From the NCBI RefSeq assembly GCF_014191055.1, contig NZ_JACHWB010000002.1, forward strand, positions 865,612-929,611: a stretch of DNA of 64,000 nt, in the 5' to 3' direction. The position numbers and the translations under genes were made by a program. Shown piece after piece: positions 17,616 to 27,700 of the stretch. The notes below the pieces were generated by a model, which was not told where the DNA came from, did not search any database, and saw only the letters and a list, made by a program, of their open reading frames with translations. Every line of letters begins with the position of its first letter. The stretch's first letter is position 1. Source of the DNA: Microvirga lupini (GTDB lineage: Bacteria > Pseudomonadota > Alphaproteobacteria > Rhizobiales > Beijerinckiaceae).

Positions 17616-18121
17616 GTGAGGCCCATCCCGGACTGGCGCTGGAACAGGACGAGATCGAGGGAGGGGGCCTCAAGGCCGAGGCCTGTCAGCAGGCAGTGCA
17701 CCTGTCCGCGGTGATGGGTCTGGTGGTTGAAGAAATGCAGCAGCGTTGGCGCCAGGGGCTGCTCGACATCGGTCGGGTTCGTGATCGTCCGGTAGCGGAA
17801 GCGCCCCGCGAGGTCAGCTTCGGAAAGGCCGTCGATATAGGTGACGATCCGCGCATCCTCGCTCTCGCGTGCAGCCCTGAGCTCAGCGAAGTTCTCGAAG
17901 AGGATGGCATCAAGCCGGTTCGGCGCCTCACCCTCTCCGGTGAACCGTCTCAACCAGATGCGGTCGGCAACGAGGATGTGGTTCAGGGTGCCGTGCACCG
18001 ACTTGAAGAACGCCCCGCGATCGGCACGATAATCCGCATCGGACAGCTGCGCGGCCACCGCATAGATGCGCTCGTTGCACCAGGCATTGTAGCCGGCCAT
18101 CATGGCGAAGTGCGGTTTCAT
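17612..18121 (-). CDS. DinB family protein
   Basis: This 169-residue protein shows the DinB four-helix bundle with three candidate metal-binding histidines: one in SVHGTLNHILVADRIWL and two in FNHQTHHRGQVH. The family comprises putative metal-dependent enzymes related to mycothiol- and bacillithiol-dependent transferases. Despite the name, most members are not DNA damage induced, and no LexA box precedes this one. It is translationally coupled to the thioesterase. Confidence 0.88.
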   Translation of the reverse strand: MKPHFAMMAGYNAWCNERIYAVAAQLSDADYRADRGAFFKSVHGTLNHILVADRIWLRRFTGEGEAPNRLDAILFENFAELRAARESEDARIVTYIDGLSEADLAGRFRYRTITNPTDVEQPLAPTLLHFFNHQTHHRGQVHCLLTGLGLEAPSLDLVLFQRQSGMGLT

Positions 18122-18138
18122 GGATCACCTCCTCTTTC

Positions 18139-18234
18139 CTCTCCCGTCCCCGGGAGAGGGGCAGAGCCTATCCGATGACGTCCCCTCTCCCGACCTGCTA
18201 CGCAGGTCACTCTCTCCCACAAAAGGGAGAGGGT
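18139..18234. repeat. CCCTCTCC-type palindromic intergenic repeat
   Basis: The spacer between the DinB-like and fadB-like genes consists of nested inverted repeats: CCTCTCCC with GGGAGAGG, GACCTG with CAGGTC around CTACG, and CTCTCCC with GGGAGAG. The same CCCTCTCC/GGGAGAGG style recurs inside the helicase gene near 33500 and at the end of the exonuclease gene near 38090, so it is a member of a dispersed repeat family. Confidence 0.75.
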
Positions 18235-18244
18235 TAAGCGCACG

Positions 18245-20449
18245 TCATGCCGCCTTCTTGGCTCCGGCACGTCCATAGAAGGTCTCACCGGACGGGGCCA
18301 TGTCGAGCAGGATTTTTGGCGGCGCGAAGCGGTCGCCGTGTTTGGCCTGGAGCCGCTGGCACAACTCCACGAAGGCCTTGGCCCCCATGAAGTCGATGTA
18401 GGACAGGGCGCCGCCCGTATAGGGCGCGAAGCCGAAGCCGAGGATCGAGCCCACATCCGCCTCGCGCGGATCGGTGACCACGCCCTCCTCGACGGTGCGC
18501 GCGGCTTCCAGTGCCTGGGTCACGAGCAGGCGCTGCTTCAGCTCGTCCATGTCGATGAGCTCGGCCGCCGCCGGGTTCACCTGCAGATCCTTCAGCCCGG
18601 GCCAGAGACGCTTCTGCCCGCCTTCCGGATAATCGTAGAAGCCCTTGCGGTTCTTGCGGCCTAGGCGCCCTTCCTGCTCCACGAGCGTGGTGAGCAGTTG
18701 CTCCTGCTCAGGGATGATGGCGGCAGCGCCCAGCTGTGCCTTGGTGGCGCGCAGGATCTTGAGGCCAAGATCGACGCCGACCTCGTCATTGAGCGAGAGC
18801 GGCCCGACCGGCATGCCCGCCTGCTTGCCGGCCTGCTCGATCATCGTGGCCGGCACACCCTCCGTCAGCATGAGATGGCCTTCGAGGATGTAGGCCAGAA
18901 CGCAGCGGTTGGCGAAGAAGCCGCGCGAGTCGTTCACGACGATCGGCGTCTTCTTGATCAGGCGCACGTAGTCGAGGGCGGTGGCGAGCGCCTTGTCGCC
19001 CGTCTCTTTTCCTAAGATGATCTCGACCAGCATCATCTTCTCGACCGGCGAGAAGAAATGAATGCCGATGAACTGGTTAGGCTCTTTCGATTGCTGGGCC
19101 AATCCCGAAATCGGTAGGGTCGAGGTGTTGGAGGCGAAGATGCAATCCGGGCGGATGGCGGCCTCCACCTTCTGGATCACCTCGGCCTTCACCTTCGGGT
19201 CTTCGAACACCGCCTCGATGACGAGATCGCAATCCTTGAGATCGTTGTAATCGGCCGATGCCGTGATGCGTGCGAGCAGCGCATCGCGATCCGCCGTCTT
19301 GGCGCGGCCCTTCATGATCTGGTCCGACACGAGCTTGTGCGAATGCGCCTTGCCCCTCTCGGCCGCTTCCACGTCGCGGTCGATGAGCACGACCTCGATG
19401 CCGGCATTCGCCGTGACGTAAGCCACGCTCGCGCCCATGAAGCCGGCGCCGATGACACCCACCTTCCTGAGGCTCGTCGGCGGCACGTCCTTGGGACGGC
19501 GCGCGCCCTTGTTCAGGTCCTGCATGGAGATGAAGAGCGTGCGGATCATCGCCGCCGCCTCCTTCGAGCGCAGGATCTTGGCGAACCAGCGCGACTCCAC
19601 CTTCAACGCCAAGTCCATCGGCAGCTGCAGGCCCTGATAGACGGATTCCAGGATCGCGCGGATCGCCGGGTAGTTGTCCTGCGTCTCGCGGCGGTAGATG
19701 GCGTTCGCCGGCGGCCAGATCTGCATGCCGGCGGCGGAATAGACCTTGTTGGAGGGCAGCTTGTAGCCTTTCTGGTCCCACGGCGCGAGGGCCGAGCCGC
19801 CGCCCTTGATCCAGTCCTTCGCGGCCTGCACGATTCCGTCGCGCGGCGCGACTGCATGGACAAGGCCCATGTTGCGCGCCATGAGCGGACGGATCTGCTC
19901 GCCCTTGAACAGCATCTGCAGCGCATCGCCTGTTTGCATCAAACGCGCCACGCGCTGCGTGCCGCCGGCGCCAGGGAACAATCCGACCTTCACCTCGGGC
20001 AGGCCGACGCGGGTGGAATCCACATCCGACAGCACGCGAAAATGGCAGGCGAGCGCGAGTTCGAAGGCGCCGCCGAGGCAGACCCCATGCACGGCCGCCG
20101 CGAACGGCTTGCCGCAGGTCTCGAGACGACGGTAGAGCAGCGAGAGCTTGCGGGATTCGTCGAAGAAGAACTGCATCGCAGCCTCCTCGCCCTTCTCCTT
20201 TGCAAGCTTTGCATACTCGGCGCCGAGCCCCTGGAGCATGGTGAGATCCGCGCCGCCCGAGAACGCCTCCTTGCCGGAGGTGATGACGCAGCCCTTTATG
20301 GCCTCGTCGCCGGCAACCTTGTCGATGATCTGCTCCAGTTCGCTCATCACTTCAGGCGTGATGACGTTCATGGAACGGCCGGGCATGTCCCAGGTGGCAA
20401 GCGCAATACCGTCGGCGTCAAGCTCGAAGCGGAAGTTCGTGAAGTTCAT
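18245..20449 (-). CDS. 3-hydroxyacyl-CoA dehydrogenase/enoyl-CoA hydratase (FadB/FadJ-like)
   Basis: The 734-residue bifunctional enzyme has an N-terminal enoyl-CoA hydratase/isomerase domain (about 1-190; HGVCLGGAFELALACHFRV and GLFPGAGGTQRVARL), a Rossmann domain starting at VGVIGAGFMGASVAYVTA (about residue 330), and C-terminal 3-hydroxyacyl-CoA dehydrogenase domains (IGIHFFSPVEKMMLVEI; NDSRGFFANR). It catalyses hydration and NAD-dependent oxidation in fatty acid beta-oxidation. It is the third gene of a minus-strand operon after the acyl-CoA dehydrogenase and the thiolase, forming a full beta-oxidation spiral. Confidence 0.95.
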   Translation of the reverse strand: MNFTNFRFELDADGIALATWDMPGRSMNVITPEVMSELEQIIDKVAGDEAIKGCVITSGKEAFSGGADLTMLQGLGAEYAKLAKEKGEEAAMQFFFDESRKLSLLYRRLETCGKPFAAAVHGVCLGGAFELALACHFRVLSDVDSTRVGLPEVKVGLFPGAGGTQRVARLMQTGDALQMLFKGEQIRPLMARNMGLVHAVAPRDGIVQAAKDWIKGGGSALAPWDQKGYKLPSNKVYSAAGMQIWPPANAIYRRETQDNYPAIRAILESVYQGLQLPMDLALKVESRWFAKILRSKEAAAMIRTLFISMQDLNKGARRPKDVPPTSLRKVGVIGAGFMGASVAYVTANAGIEVVLIDRDVEAAERGKAHSHKLVSDQIMKGRAKTADRDALLARITASADYNDLKDCDLVIEAVFEDPKVKAEVIQKVEAAIRPDCIFASNTSTLPISGLAQQSKEPNQFIGIHFFSPVEKMMLVEIILGKETGDKALATALDYVRLIKKTPIVVNDSRGFFANRCVLAYILEGHLMLTEGVPATMIEQAGKQAGMPVGPLSLNDEVGVDLGLKILRATKAQLGAAAIIPEQEQLLTTLVEQEGRLGRKNRKGFYDYPEGGQKRLWPGLKDLQVNPAAAELIDMDELKQRLLVTQALEAARTVEEGVVTDPREADVGSILGFGFAPYTGGALSYIDFMGAKAFVELCQRLQAKHGDRFAPPKILLDMAPSGETFYGRAGAKKAA

Positions 20450-20465
20450 CTCATCCTCCCTCGGA

Positions 20466-20575
20466 CCTCATCCTGAGGAGCCCGCCTTGGCGGGCGTCTC
20501 GAAGGATGGTCCAGTGTGCTCTGGATCCACATCCTCGTCCTTCGAGACGGCGCTTTGCGCCTCCTCAGGATGAGG
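20466..20575. repeat. palindromic intergenic repeat, CCTCATCCTGAGGAG family, copy 1
   Basis: The outer arms CCTCATCCTGAGGAG (20466-20480) and CTCCTCAGGATGAGG (20561-20575) are perfect 15-base inverted repeats. A second inner pair, CGTCTCGAAGGA (20495-20506) with TCCTTCGAGACG (20538-20549), completes a long cruciform of about 110 bases. Two further copies lie at 35409 and 36567. It occupies the whole gap between the fadB-like gene and the thiolase gene. Confidence 0.92.
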
Positions 20576-20595
20576 ATGCCTGCGTTGTGTTATCC

Positions 20596-21804
20596 TCAAA
20601 CCCGCTCGATGATGGCTGCCGTGCCCATGCCGGCAGCGACGCAGAGCGTCACAAGCGCCGTCTGCTTGTTGGTGCGCTCCAGCTCGTCGAGCACCGTGCC
20701 GAGGATCATGGCTCCGGTGGCGCCCAGCGGATGGCCCATGGCGATGGCGCCACCATTCACGTTGACCTTCGCAGGATCGAGATCCATCGCCTGCATGTAG
20801 CGCAGGACCACGGAGGAGAACGCTTCGTTGATCTCGAAGAGGTCGATGTCGTCCTTCGTCATGCCGGCCTTGCGCAGTGCCAGCTCCGACACGTCGATGG
20901 GGCCGGTCAGCATGAGCGCGAGATCGGACCCGATGGAGGCGAAGCCCTTGATGCGCGCCCGCGGCTTCAGGCCGGCCTTCTCGCCACCTTCCCTGTTGCC
21001 GACGAGAACGGCAGCCGCGCCATCGACGATGCCCGACGAGTTACCCGCGTGATGCACGTGGTTGACGAATTCCACATCCGGATGCGCTGCAATCGCCACC
21101 GCGTCGAAGCCGCCCATCTCGCCCATCTGCACGAAGGCGGCCTTGAGCTGGCCGAGTGACTGCATGTCGGTCTGCGGCCGCATGTGCTCGTCCTTGGCCA
21201 GAATGGTGAGGCCGTTGATGTCCTTCACCGGCACCACGGACTTGGCAAAGCGCCCCTCGTCCCATGCCTTCCCGGCACGCTTCTGCGACTCGACCGCATA
21301 GGCGTCGACGTCGTCGCGCGAAAAGCCGTACTTGGTGGCAATCAGATCCGCCGAGATGCCCTGCGGCAGGAAGTAGTTGTCGATGGCGATCCCCGGATCG
21401 ACCGGCCATGCGCCGCCGGATGCGCCCATGCCGATGCGACTCATGGATTCCACGCCGCCGCCGATGGTGATGTCCTTCATGCCCGACATGACCTGCGCGG
21501 CGGCCAGAGCCACCGCATCGAGACCCGAGGCGCAGAAGCGGTTGATCTGCACGCCCGGCACTTCCTTGCCGAAGCCGGCCTTCAGAGCCGCCGCACGTGC
21601 GATGTCGCCGCCGGCCTCGCCGACCGGATCGACGCAGCCGAGCACCACATCCTCCACCAGCTTCGGGTCGAGGTTGTTGCGGCGGCGGATCGCGTCGAGC
21701 GCCGTGACGGCGAGGTCCACGGTCGGCACTTCGTGCAGCGAACCATCCGGCTTGCCGCGCCCGCGCGGGGTGCGAACGGCGTCGTAGATATAGGCTTCAG
21801 CCAT
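20596..21804 (-). CDS. acetyl-CoA C-acyltransferase (thiolase)
   Basis: The 402-residue thiolase carries the acyl-accepting cysteine in [18 protein letters not shown], the histidine motif [11 protein letters not shown] and the second active-site cysteine in [15 protein letters not shown] 21804 is preferred because AGGAGG lies five bases upstream; the open frame extends ten codons further into a repeat. The enzyme cleaves 3-oxoacyl-CoA to acetyl-CoA and a shortened acyl-CoA. Its place between the acyl-CoA dehydrogenase and FadB-like genes supports the degradative direction. Confidence 0.95.
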   Translation of the reverse strand: MAEAYIYDAVRTPRGRGKPDGSLHEVPTVDLAVTALDAIRRRNNLDPKLVEDVVLGCVDPVGEAGGDIARAAALKAGFGKEVPGVQINRFCASGLDAVALAAAQVMSGMKDITIGGGVESMSRIGMGASGGAWPVDPGIAIDNYFLPQGISADLIATKYGFSRDDVDAYAVESQKRAGKAWDEGRFAKSVVPVKDINGLTILAKDEHMRPQTDMQSLGQLKAAFVQMGEMGGFDAVAIAAHPDVEFVNHVHHAGNSSGIVDGAAAVLVGNREGGEKAGLKPRARIKGFASIGSDLALMLTGPIDVSELALRKAGMTKDDIDLFEINEAFSSVVLRYMQAMDLDPAKVNVNGGAIAMGHPLGATGAMILGTVLDELERTNKQTALVTLCVAAGMGTAAIIERV

Positions 21805-21828
21805 GGAGGCCTCCTGGAATTTCATCAG

Positions 21829-21928
21829 CGTCATCCTGGGCTAGCGAAGGGCGACCCAGGATCGTTTTCAAGAGTGTTCACTCGTCACGCGATCCCGGCT
21901 CTTCGCTGACGCTCCGGCCGGGATGACG
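21829..21928. repeat. palindromic intergenic repeat, GTCATCC/GGATGAC type
   Basis: CGTCATCC at 21829-21836 pairs with GGATGACG at 21921-21928; inside are CCTGGG/CCCAGG and the arms CGATCCCGG and CCGGCCGGGAT. The element fills the space between the acyl-CoA dehydrogenase stop and the thiolase ribosome binding site. Its ends resemble those of the 34362-34457 element. Confidence 0.7.
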
Positions 21929-21936
21929 CCTGTTAC

Positions 21937-23730
21937 TTAGAACGCCTCGACCGGCATCGCCATGGTCGTGTCGGCGCCCGTCGTGATGAGGGCGAGGCGC
22001 GTTGCGGTCTCGGGCATCAAGCGCTCCATGAAGAAGCGACCGGTGAGCAGCTTGGCGTCCATCTTCTCGGCGACGCCGTTGCCTTGTGCCTTCTTGGCCT
22101 GAGCCGCCTTCGCCATCCGGGCCCACATATAGCCCAGAACCACCAGGCCGAAGAGGTGCATGTAGTCGGTCGCCCCGGCGCCCGCGTTGTCGGGCTTCGC
22201 CATGGCGTTCTGCATGAACCACATGGTCGCCTGCTGGAGATGGCCAAGGCCCTGCTGCAGCGGCGCGATATAGGGCTTCAGGCTCTCGTCGCCGGCATTC
22301 TCCTGGCAGAAGGCGCCGACCTCGTTGAAGAAGGTCATGACCGCGCGGCCGCCGTCCTTGCCGAGCTTGCGGCCGACGAGATCCATGGCCTGGATGCCGT
22401 TGGCGCCCTCGTAGATCATGGCGATACGAGCATCGCGCACGAACTGCGACATGCCCCATTCCTCGATATAGCCGTGGCCGCCGAACATCTGCTGCGCCTT
22501 CACGGCATTGTCGAAGCCGAGATCGGTGAGCACGCCCTTCGCCACAGGCGTCATGAGGCCCATGTAGTCCTCGGCCACCTGGCGCTGCGCCTCGTCGGAG
22601 GAGCGGTGCGCGATGTCGTTGTTCAGCCCCGTCCAGACGATGAAGGCGCGGCCGGCCTCGTTGAAGGCCTTGATGGACATCAGCGTGCGGCGCACGTCCG
22701 GATGCACGATGATCGGGTCGGCGGGCTTGTCGGGAAATTTCGCGCCGGTGAGCGAGCGGCCCTGGAGACGGTCCTTCGCATAGGCCACCGCGTTCTGGTA
22801 GGCGACCTCGGACTGTGCCAGCCCCTGCACGCCGACGGCGAGGCGCGCCTCGTTCATCATCACGAACATGGCGTTGAGGCCGCGGTTTGCCTCACCCACG
22901 AGCCAACCCCTGGCGCCGTCGTAGTTCATGACGCAGGTGGCATTGCCGTGAATGCCCATCTTGTGCTCGAGCGAGCCGCAGGAGACACCGTTGCGCTCAC
23001 CCAGCGAGCCATCCTGGTTCACGAGGACCTTCGGCACGACGAAGAGCGAGATGCCCTTGGTGCCCGCCGGTGCGCCCTCGATGCGGGCCAGCACTAGGTG
23101 GACGATGTTCTCCGCCATGTCGTGCTCGCCGGCCGAGATGAAGATCTTGGTGCCGGAGATCGCATAGGAGCCGTCGCCATTCGGTACGGCCTTGGTCTTG
23201 AGCAGGCCCAGATCCGTGCCGCAATGGGGCTCGGTGAGGTTCATGGTGCCGGTCCATGTGCCCTCGATCATCTTCGGCAGGTAAGTCTTCTTCTGCTCCT
23301 CGGTGCCGTGCACGATGAGCGCCGCGATGGCTCCTTGAGTCAGGCCCGGATACATGCCGAGCGCGAGGTTCGACGAGGAGACGAATTCCTGCATGATCGT
23401 GTTGAGGACGGACGGAAGCCCCTGCCCGCCGAACTCGTCGGGCGCAGCCAGACCCATCCAGCCACCGGCGGCATAGGCCTCATAGGCCTCCTTGAAGCCT
23501 TTCGGCGTCGTCACCGATCCATCCGGGTTGCGGGTGCAGCCTTCCTGGTCGCCGGACAGGTTCAGGGGCGCGAATACCTCCTCGCAGAGCTTGGCGCCCT
23601 CGGCCAGGATCGCCTCCACCGTGTCGGACGTCGCATCGGCGAAACCCGGCAGGTTGTTGTATCGCTCAATCGGAAACACGTCGTTCAAAAGGAACATGAC
23701 GTCTTCGACGGGGGCCTTGTAGACCGGCAT
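21937..23730 (-). CDS. acyl-CoA dehydrogenase with C-terminal extension (DmdC/FadE-like)
   Basis: The 597-residue flavoprotein has the acyl-CoA dehydrogenase N-terminal, middle and C-terminal domains, with FAD-site segments MNLTEPHCGTDLGLLKTKA and FISAGEHDM, the catalytic-glutamate region MIYEGANGIQAMDLVGRKL, and an extra C-terminal domain typical of the about 600-residue DmdC-like subgroup. ATG 23730 with GGAG ten bases upstream was chosen; 14 upstream codons are open. It catalyses the first, FAD-dependent step of beta-oxidation. It is the promoter-proximal gene of the operon that includes thiolase and the FadB-like protein. Confidence 0.94.
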   Translation of the reverse strand: MPVYKAPVEDVMFLLNDVFPIERYNNLPGFADATSDTVEAILAEGAKLCEEVFAPLNLSGDQEGCTRNPDGSVTTPKGFKEAYEAYAAGGWMGLAAPDEFGGQGLPSVLNTIMQEFVSSSNLALGMYPGLTQGAIAALIVHGTEEQKKTYLPKMIEGTWTGTMNLTEPHCGTDLGLLKTKAVPNGDGSYAISGTKIFISAGEHDMAENIVHLVLARIEGAPAGTKGISLFVVPKVLVNQDGSLGERNGVSCGSLEHKMGIHGNATCVMNYDGARGWLVGEANRGLNAMFVMMNEARLAVGVQGLAQSEVAYQNAVAYAKDRLQGRSLTGAKFPDKPADPIIVHPDVRRTLMSIKAFNEAGRAFIVWTGLNNDIAHRSSDEAQRQVAEDYMGLMTPVAKGVLTDLGFDNAVKAQQMFGGHGYIEEWGMSQFVRDARIAMIYEGANGIQAMDLVGRKLGKDGGRAVMTFFNEVGAFCQENAGDESLKPYIAPLQQGLGHLQQATMWFMQNAMAKPDNAGAGATDYMHLFGLVVLGYMWARMAKAAQAKKAQGNGVAEKMDAKLLTGRFFMERLMPETATRLALITTGADTTMAMPVEAF

Positions 23731-23794
23731 TGTGGGTGTCTCCCAGATCGGATTCCGGCACGATCTTCCCATACGGAAGCATGCCAGCCAAATA

Positions 23795-23816
23795 GATAGT
23801 TCACATATAAACTATC
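23795..23816. promoter_or_regulatory. 22-bp palindromic operator candidate upstream of the beta-oxidation operon
   Basis: GATAGTT (23795-23801), an eight-base AT-rich spacer and AACTATC (23810-23816) form a perfect inverted repeat 64 bases upstream of the acyl-CoA dehydrogenase start. It is the most AT-rich segment of this intergenic region. The adjacent MerR regulator is a plausible ligand because MerR-type factors control beta-oxidation genes in related bacteria, but this is inference. Confidence 0.55.
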
Positions 23817-23935
23817 CGGCCGGATTTGGAAGAGCCGGGGCACGAAATCTTTCGAGGGGTAGGCCCCGGGTGCTCGTCAGGAAGACTTGCCGGCTTCTGT
23901 CAGGCCATGGCCTCTTCTGCGATCGACAGCGCGCA

Positions 23936-23992
23936 AACAAAAAGCCCTTTGGCATCGAGGCGTGCAGCCTGATGCCAAAGGGCTTGTTTTAG
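23936..23992 (-). terminator. rho-independent terminator of the MerR regulator gene
   Basis: GCCCTTTGGCATC (23944-23956) and GATGCCAAAGGGC (23971-23983) form a perfect 13-bp stem. Read on the minus strand, the stem is followed by TTTTTGTTT, a proper T-tract, 22 bases after the MerR stop codon. On the plus strand TTGTTTT follows, so it may work in both directions. Confidence 0.9.
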
Positions 23993-24014
23993 ACGGTTGG
24001 CAGGTGTGCGAAGA

Positions 24015-24440
24015 TCAGGCCGCGGCAGCCAAGCCGGCGCGGCGGGCCTGGAGTTCGGCCAAGGCCTCCTCGATTTCCTTCTTCTGCTGCTCGAGGTGCT
24101 GGATCTGGTCCTCGATCTGGTCGAGCGACAGCTTGAGGTTCATGGCCGGGCCGTTGCCGGAGCGCTCCTCGGCCAGCATGGCGCGGATCTCGGTCAAGGT
24201 GAAGCCGAGCTGCTTGCCCTTGAGGATCACGGAGAGGCGCTCACGGTCGCGGGCGTCGTAGATGCGGGCGGTGCCGTCCCGGCGGGGGGACAGGAGGCCG
24301 CGATCCTCGTAGAACCGGAGAGTCCGCAGGGTCACCCCGAACTCGCGCGCCAGATCTCCGATCGTATAGTACTTGGCACCCTCTGCTGCATCTCCAGCTT
24401 TGGCGCCGATTGCGAATTGGTCCATGGAATGCCCCGTCAT
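24015..24440 (-). CDS. MerR family transcriptional regulator
   Basis: This protein of about 141 residues has the MerR winged-helix signature YTIGDLAREFGVTLRTLRFYEDRGLL with ARIYDARDRERL, then a long dimerisation coiled coil (about residues 95-135, LDQIEDQIQHLEQQKKEIEE) but no cysteine-rich metal domain. This short form resembles LiuR-like regulators of branched-chain amino acid and fatty acid breakdown. The start is uncertain; ATG 24440, ATG 24473 and ATG 24425 are in frame. It lies directly upstream of the beta-oxidation operon on the same strand but behind a strong terminator. Confidence 0.87.
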   Translation of the reverse strand: MTGHSMDQFAIGAKAGDAAEGAKYYTIGDLAREFGVTLRTLRFYEDRGLLSPRRDGTARIYDARDRERLSVILKGKQLGFTLTEIRAMLAEERSGNGPAMNLKLSLDQIEDQIQHLEQQKKEIEEALAELQARRAGLAAAA

Positions 24441-24496
24441 CTCGTTGTTCTCGGCTTTGTGCTCGAAGCACATCCCCTTTGGTAATGAAATGATAG

Positions 24497-24506
24497 AACA
24501 TATGTT
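24497..24506. promoter_or_regulatory. palindromic site upstream of the MerR gene
   Basis: AACATATGTT (24497-24506) is a perfect ten-base palindrome within GATAGAACATATGTTTC, about 57 bases upstream of the assigned MerR start. It shares the GATAG and ACATAT elements with the candidate operator at 23795-23816, which would fit autoregulation. The rest of the 24507-24791 interval, up to the PodJ-like gene, is AT-richer promoter-like sequence in which I see no gene; TTAA-N7-TTTA at 24631-24645 is an imperfect CtrA-like match. Confidence 0.35.
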
Positions 24507-24791
24507 TCGAAAGATGCAAGGGTATTACAGATATCAGGTGCCGGTAGGGCAAAAGAACGCGCTTCTTTCGTCGTGACGTAAGGGAATATTCTGCCTCTCA
24601 GGCAGGCAACATTACTGAAACCCTCTCCATTTAACGGGTTTTTTACTACGCTCGACGAAAGCTGCGCCATCGGACAAAGGGTTCTTAAGGCGGCATGATT
24701 CGCCTTTCTCGACATCCCTTTGCCCGTCAGGCGAAGGTCGGCACGGGGCTCATCTTCGCCTTGAGAAGTTTCAGCGTATCCCCGCGAGCCC

Positions 24792-27700
24792 ATGATGAGA
24801 CGACACGTCCTCTCAAGACCTGACGACCCGGACCTCGACGCCCGCGAGCTGGCCATGGCCGCGGCGCGCCGGGCGGGCTTGAGCCTCGAGGACTGGGCCG
24901 CGGCCGTTCTGGCCGACCAGGACGACGAACCCGTCCCCTCCTTTCGACCGAGGGCGCGCTGGACGACCGGCAGCGACCTCGATGCCCTGATCGCCCGGAT
25001 GTCCTCCCCGCGGCCGAAGAAGGATTACGAAACCCTCAGGGCGGCCATCGCGGCCGAGAGCGAGCGGCAGGCCGAGGATCAGGCTGCGCGGACGGCCATC
25101 GCCCTGGAATCGATGGCAAGCTGGATCGAGCAGGCCGAGACCCGGCTCAACGACGCTGCCCGCACGTCTGTGGATCAGCAGGAGCGCATCGCCGCGATCC
25201 TGACCCAGGCCCTGTCCTCCCTGAAGGAGCGCCTCGACACGGTCGAGCGCCGGGTTGCCACTGAGCGGCCCCCTCCGCCGCGCATGGAATTCCCCATGGA
25301 GGAGGCCCTCAAGGCGCTCGCCCCCGTGTCCCAGACCTTATCCGGCCTGCGGGCCGACATGTCCCGGCTCGCCACTCGCCTGGAGCAGCCAGTCCCGGAC
25401 GTCTCGCCCGCCGTTGAGACGATCCGCGCCGAAATCGACACGCTCCGATCCGGCCTGGAGCATCTGGCGACCCGCAGCGAGATCGCGGCCCTTGGCGCAT
25501 CCCTCGGCTCCCTGGCCAAGGATCTCGGGCAGGGTCCGACCTCCAAGGACCTGCACACCCTCGCCGGCTCGATGACCGTGCTCTATGAAGAGGTTCAGAC
25601 CCTCTCCGAGCGGGTCAATCATGAGCTGCATCAGCATCTCGGCCTCGGGATCGATCGCGTCACGAAGAAGATCGACCGCATGGCCGAGGCGGGCATCGAC
25701 CGCTCGGTGATCGAATTCCTCAGCGGCCAGATCGTGGACCTGCGCCATGACCTGGCGAGCCGCGCCGAGCCGCAGCAGATGGTCCGGCTCTCCGGCGACA
25801 TCGAAGCTCTGGGGCGGCAGATCGCCGAGCTTCGCCTCCATCAGGTGAGCAAGAGCGATTTCACCGCCCTGAAGCGGTCCCTCGACGATGTCTGCTCGGC
25901 CCTCTACGTGACCGCCACGGCCCAGGACGCCAGCAAGGTTCCCGAACTGCTGGAGAGCGTGGATCGCCGCCTCGATCTCCTCGTCCGCCGCCCTGACCCG
26001 CAACCAGCCGATTTTGCCCCGATCAGCGAGCAGCTGGCCCTCCTGACCGAGCGCATGGCCGCCCTGTCCGACAGCCGCTCGACCGAGGGCGCCCCGGTCA
26101 GTGGGATGGAAGATCGGCTGTCGTTCCAGATCAGGGAAGTGGCCGCGCGGGAAACGCTCTCCCATGAGCCTCTGCTGGAGCGGTTCGATCGGATCGAGCA
26201 GGAACTGCGCCAGCTCGGCCAGCAAGCTGATACGGCCGACGTGGCGCGGATGCTCCGTTCCATCGACGAAAAGCTTGAACGCCCGCCCGCCCCACCGGCG
26301 GGCTTCGATGCCCTGGAGCGGCAGGTCGCGGCGCTGGCGGAACGCCTCGGATCCACAACCGACGAACCGCTGCGCAACGCCTTGCAGGATGCGGCCGGGC
26401 AGCTGACACATCTGCAGAACGAGGCTGCCGGGATTGCCGAGCGTGCGGCCAGGGCCGCGTTGAACGACATTCGAGCAACCTTGCCCGATGCGGGCGATTT
26501 GGATGTTCTCAAGCATGGCTTCGTCGAGCTGAAGGCCCTTCACACCCGCTCGGACCGGAAGACGCAGGAAACCCTGAAGTCGGTTCATGAGGCCTTGGAG
26601 GGGCTGGCGTCCCGCTTACAGAGCCAAGCTGCACCCGCGACCGGCAGCCAGCCCCTTCCGCCCTCGGACCTGCCGCCCTCAGACCGCCTCGAAGCGGCTG
26701 TGCGCAAGCTTCATGCGGTCACTCTGTCCCGGATCGAGGACACCGCGCTCCCTGCTCCCGACGCACCCGCGCAAGCTCCAAGGCCGGCAGAGATCGCGCC
26801 CGTGGCAGCCGCAGACGAAGACACCGGCCATGTGCGCGCGAGCTTCATCGCGGCGGCCCGGAGGGCTGCGCAGAATGCGGTGTCGGAACCCGCAGAACCC
26901 GCCCTTCTGGCTCAGGAGCCGAACGCAGAGCTCACAAGCGAAGAGCGGGATGCAAACGACGAGGCCGAGGCATCGCAGCTGCCCTCGCTGTTCGAGCGCC
27001 TGCGCCGGACCCTCGACAGCCATCGCCGCCCTCTCCTTCTGGGCCTCGCATTCCTGGTTCTGGCGGCCGGCACCGCACAGATCCTGACTGGAACGCCCAG
27101 CGTCTCGGCCGTCGCATCCGCGTCGGCAAGCGCGCCGCAGGACGTTCAAGCTCCCGAAGCGCAGCCCCAGAGCATGCCAAGCGCTCCCGCAGCAAAGCAG
27201 GATGTGAGCCTGTTCCAGGCATCCAGCCTCGCCGCGCAATCCTCGACCCCGGCCCCTCTGGCCGCGGGCAGGTTCCTCGTGGACCCGGAAACCATCGGCG
27301 GCATCCCGACCGAGATTCCGGCAGGTTTACGCCAGGCGGCCCTCACAGGCGATGCGGCGGCGCTCTATGAGATCGGAGCGCGACTGGCCGAAGGGCGCGG
27401 CATGGTCGAGGACCTGGCAGCGGCGGCACGCCTCTTCGAGCGCGCCTCCCAGGCAGGTCTCCCACCGGCCCAGGAGCGTCTTGCCTCGATGTTCGAGCAA
27501 GGCCTCGGGGTCGGGCGCGATCTCAAGCAGGCGGTCTTCTGGTATGAGCGGGCGGCCCTGGGCGGCCATGTCCGCGCCATGCACAACCTCGCGACCCTGC
27601 TCGCCTCCGGGGCCAGCGGCAAGGCGGACTACGCCACGGCCCTGCGCTGGTACACCGAGGCCGCGGAGGCGGGCTTTCGCGACAGCCAGTTCAACACAGG

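Noticed and set aside
17612..18121. DinB-family protein as an SOS gene
   Set aside because: The family name is historical; no GTTC-N7-GTTC site is found upstream and the neighbour is a thioesterase.
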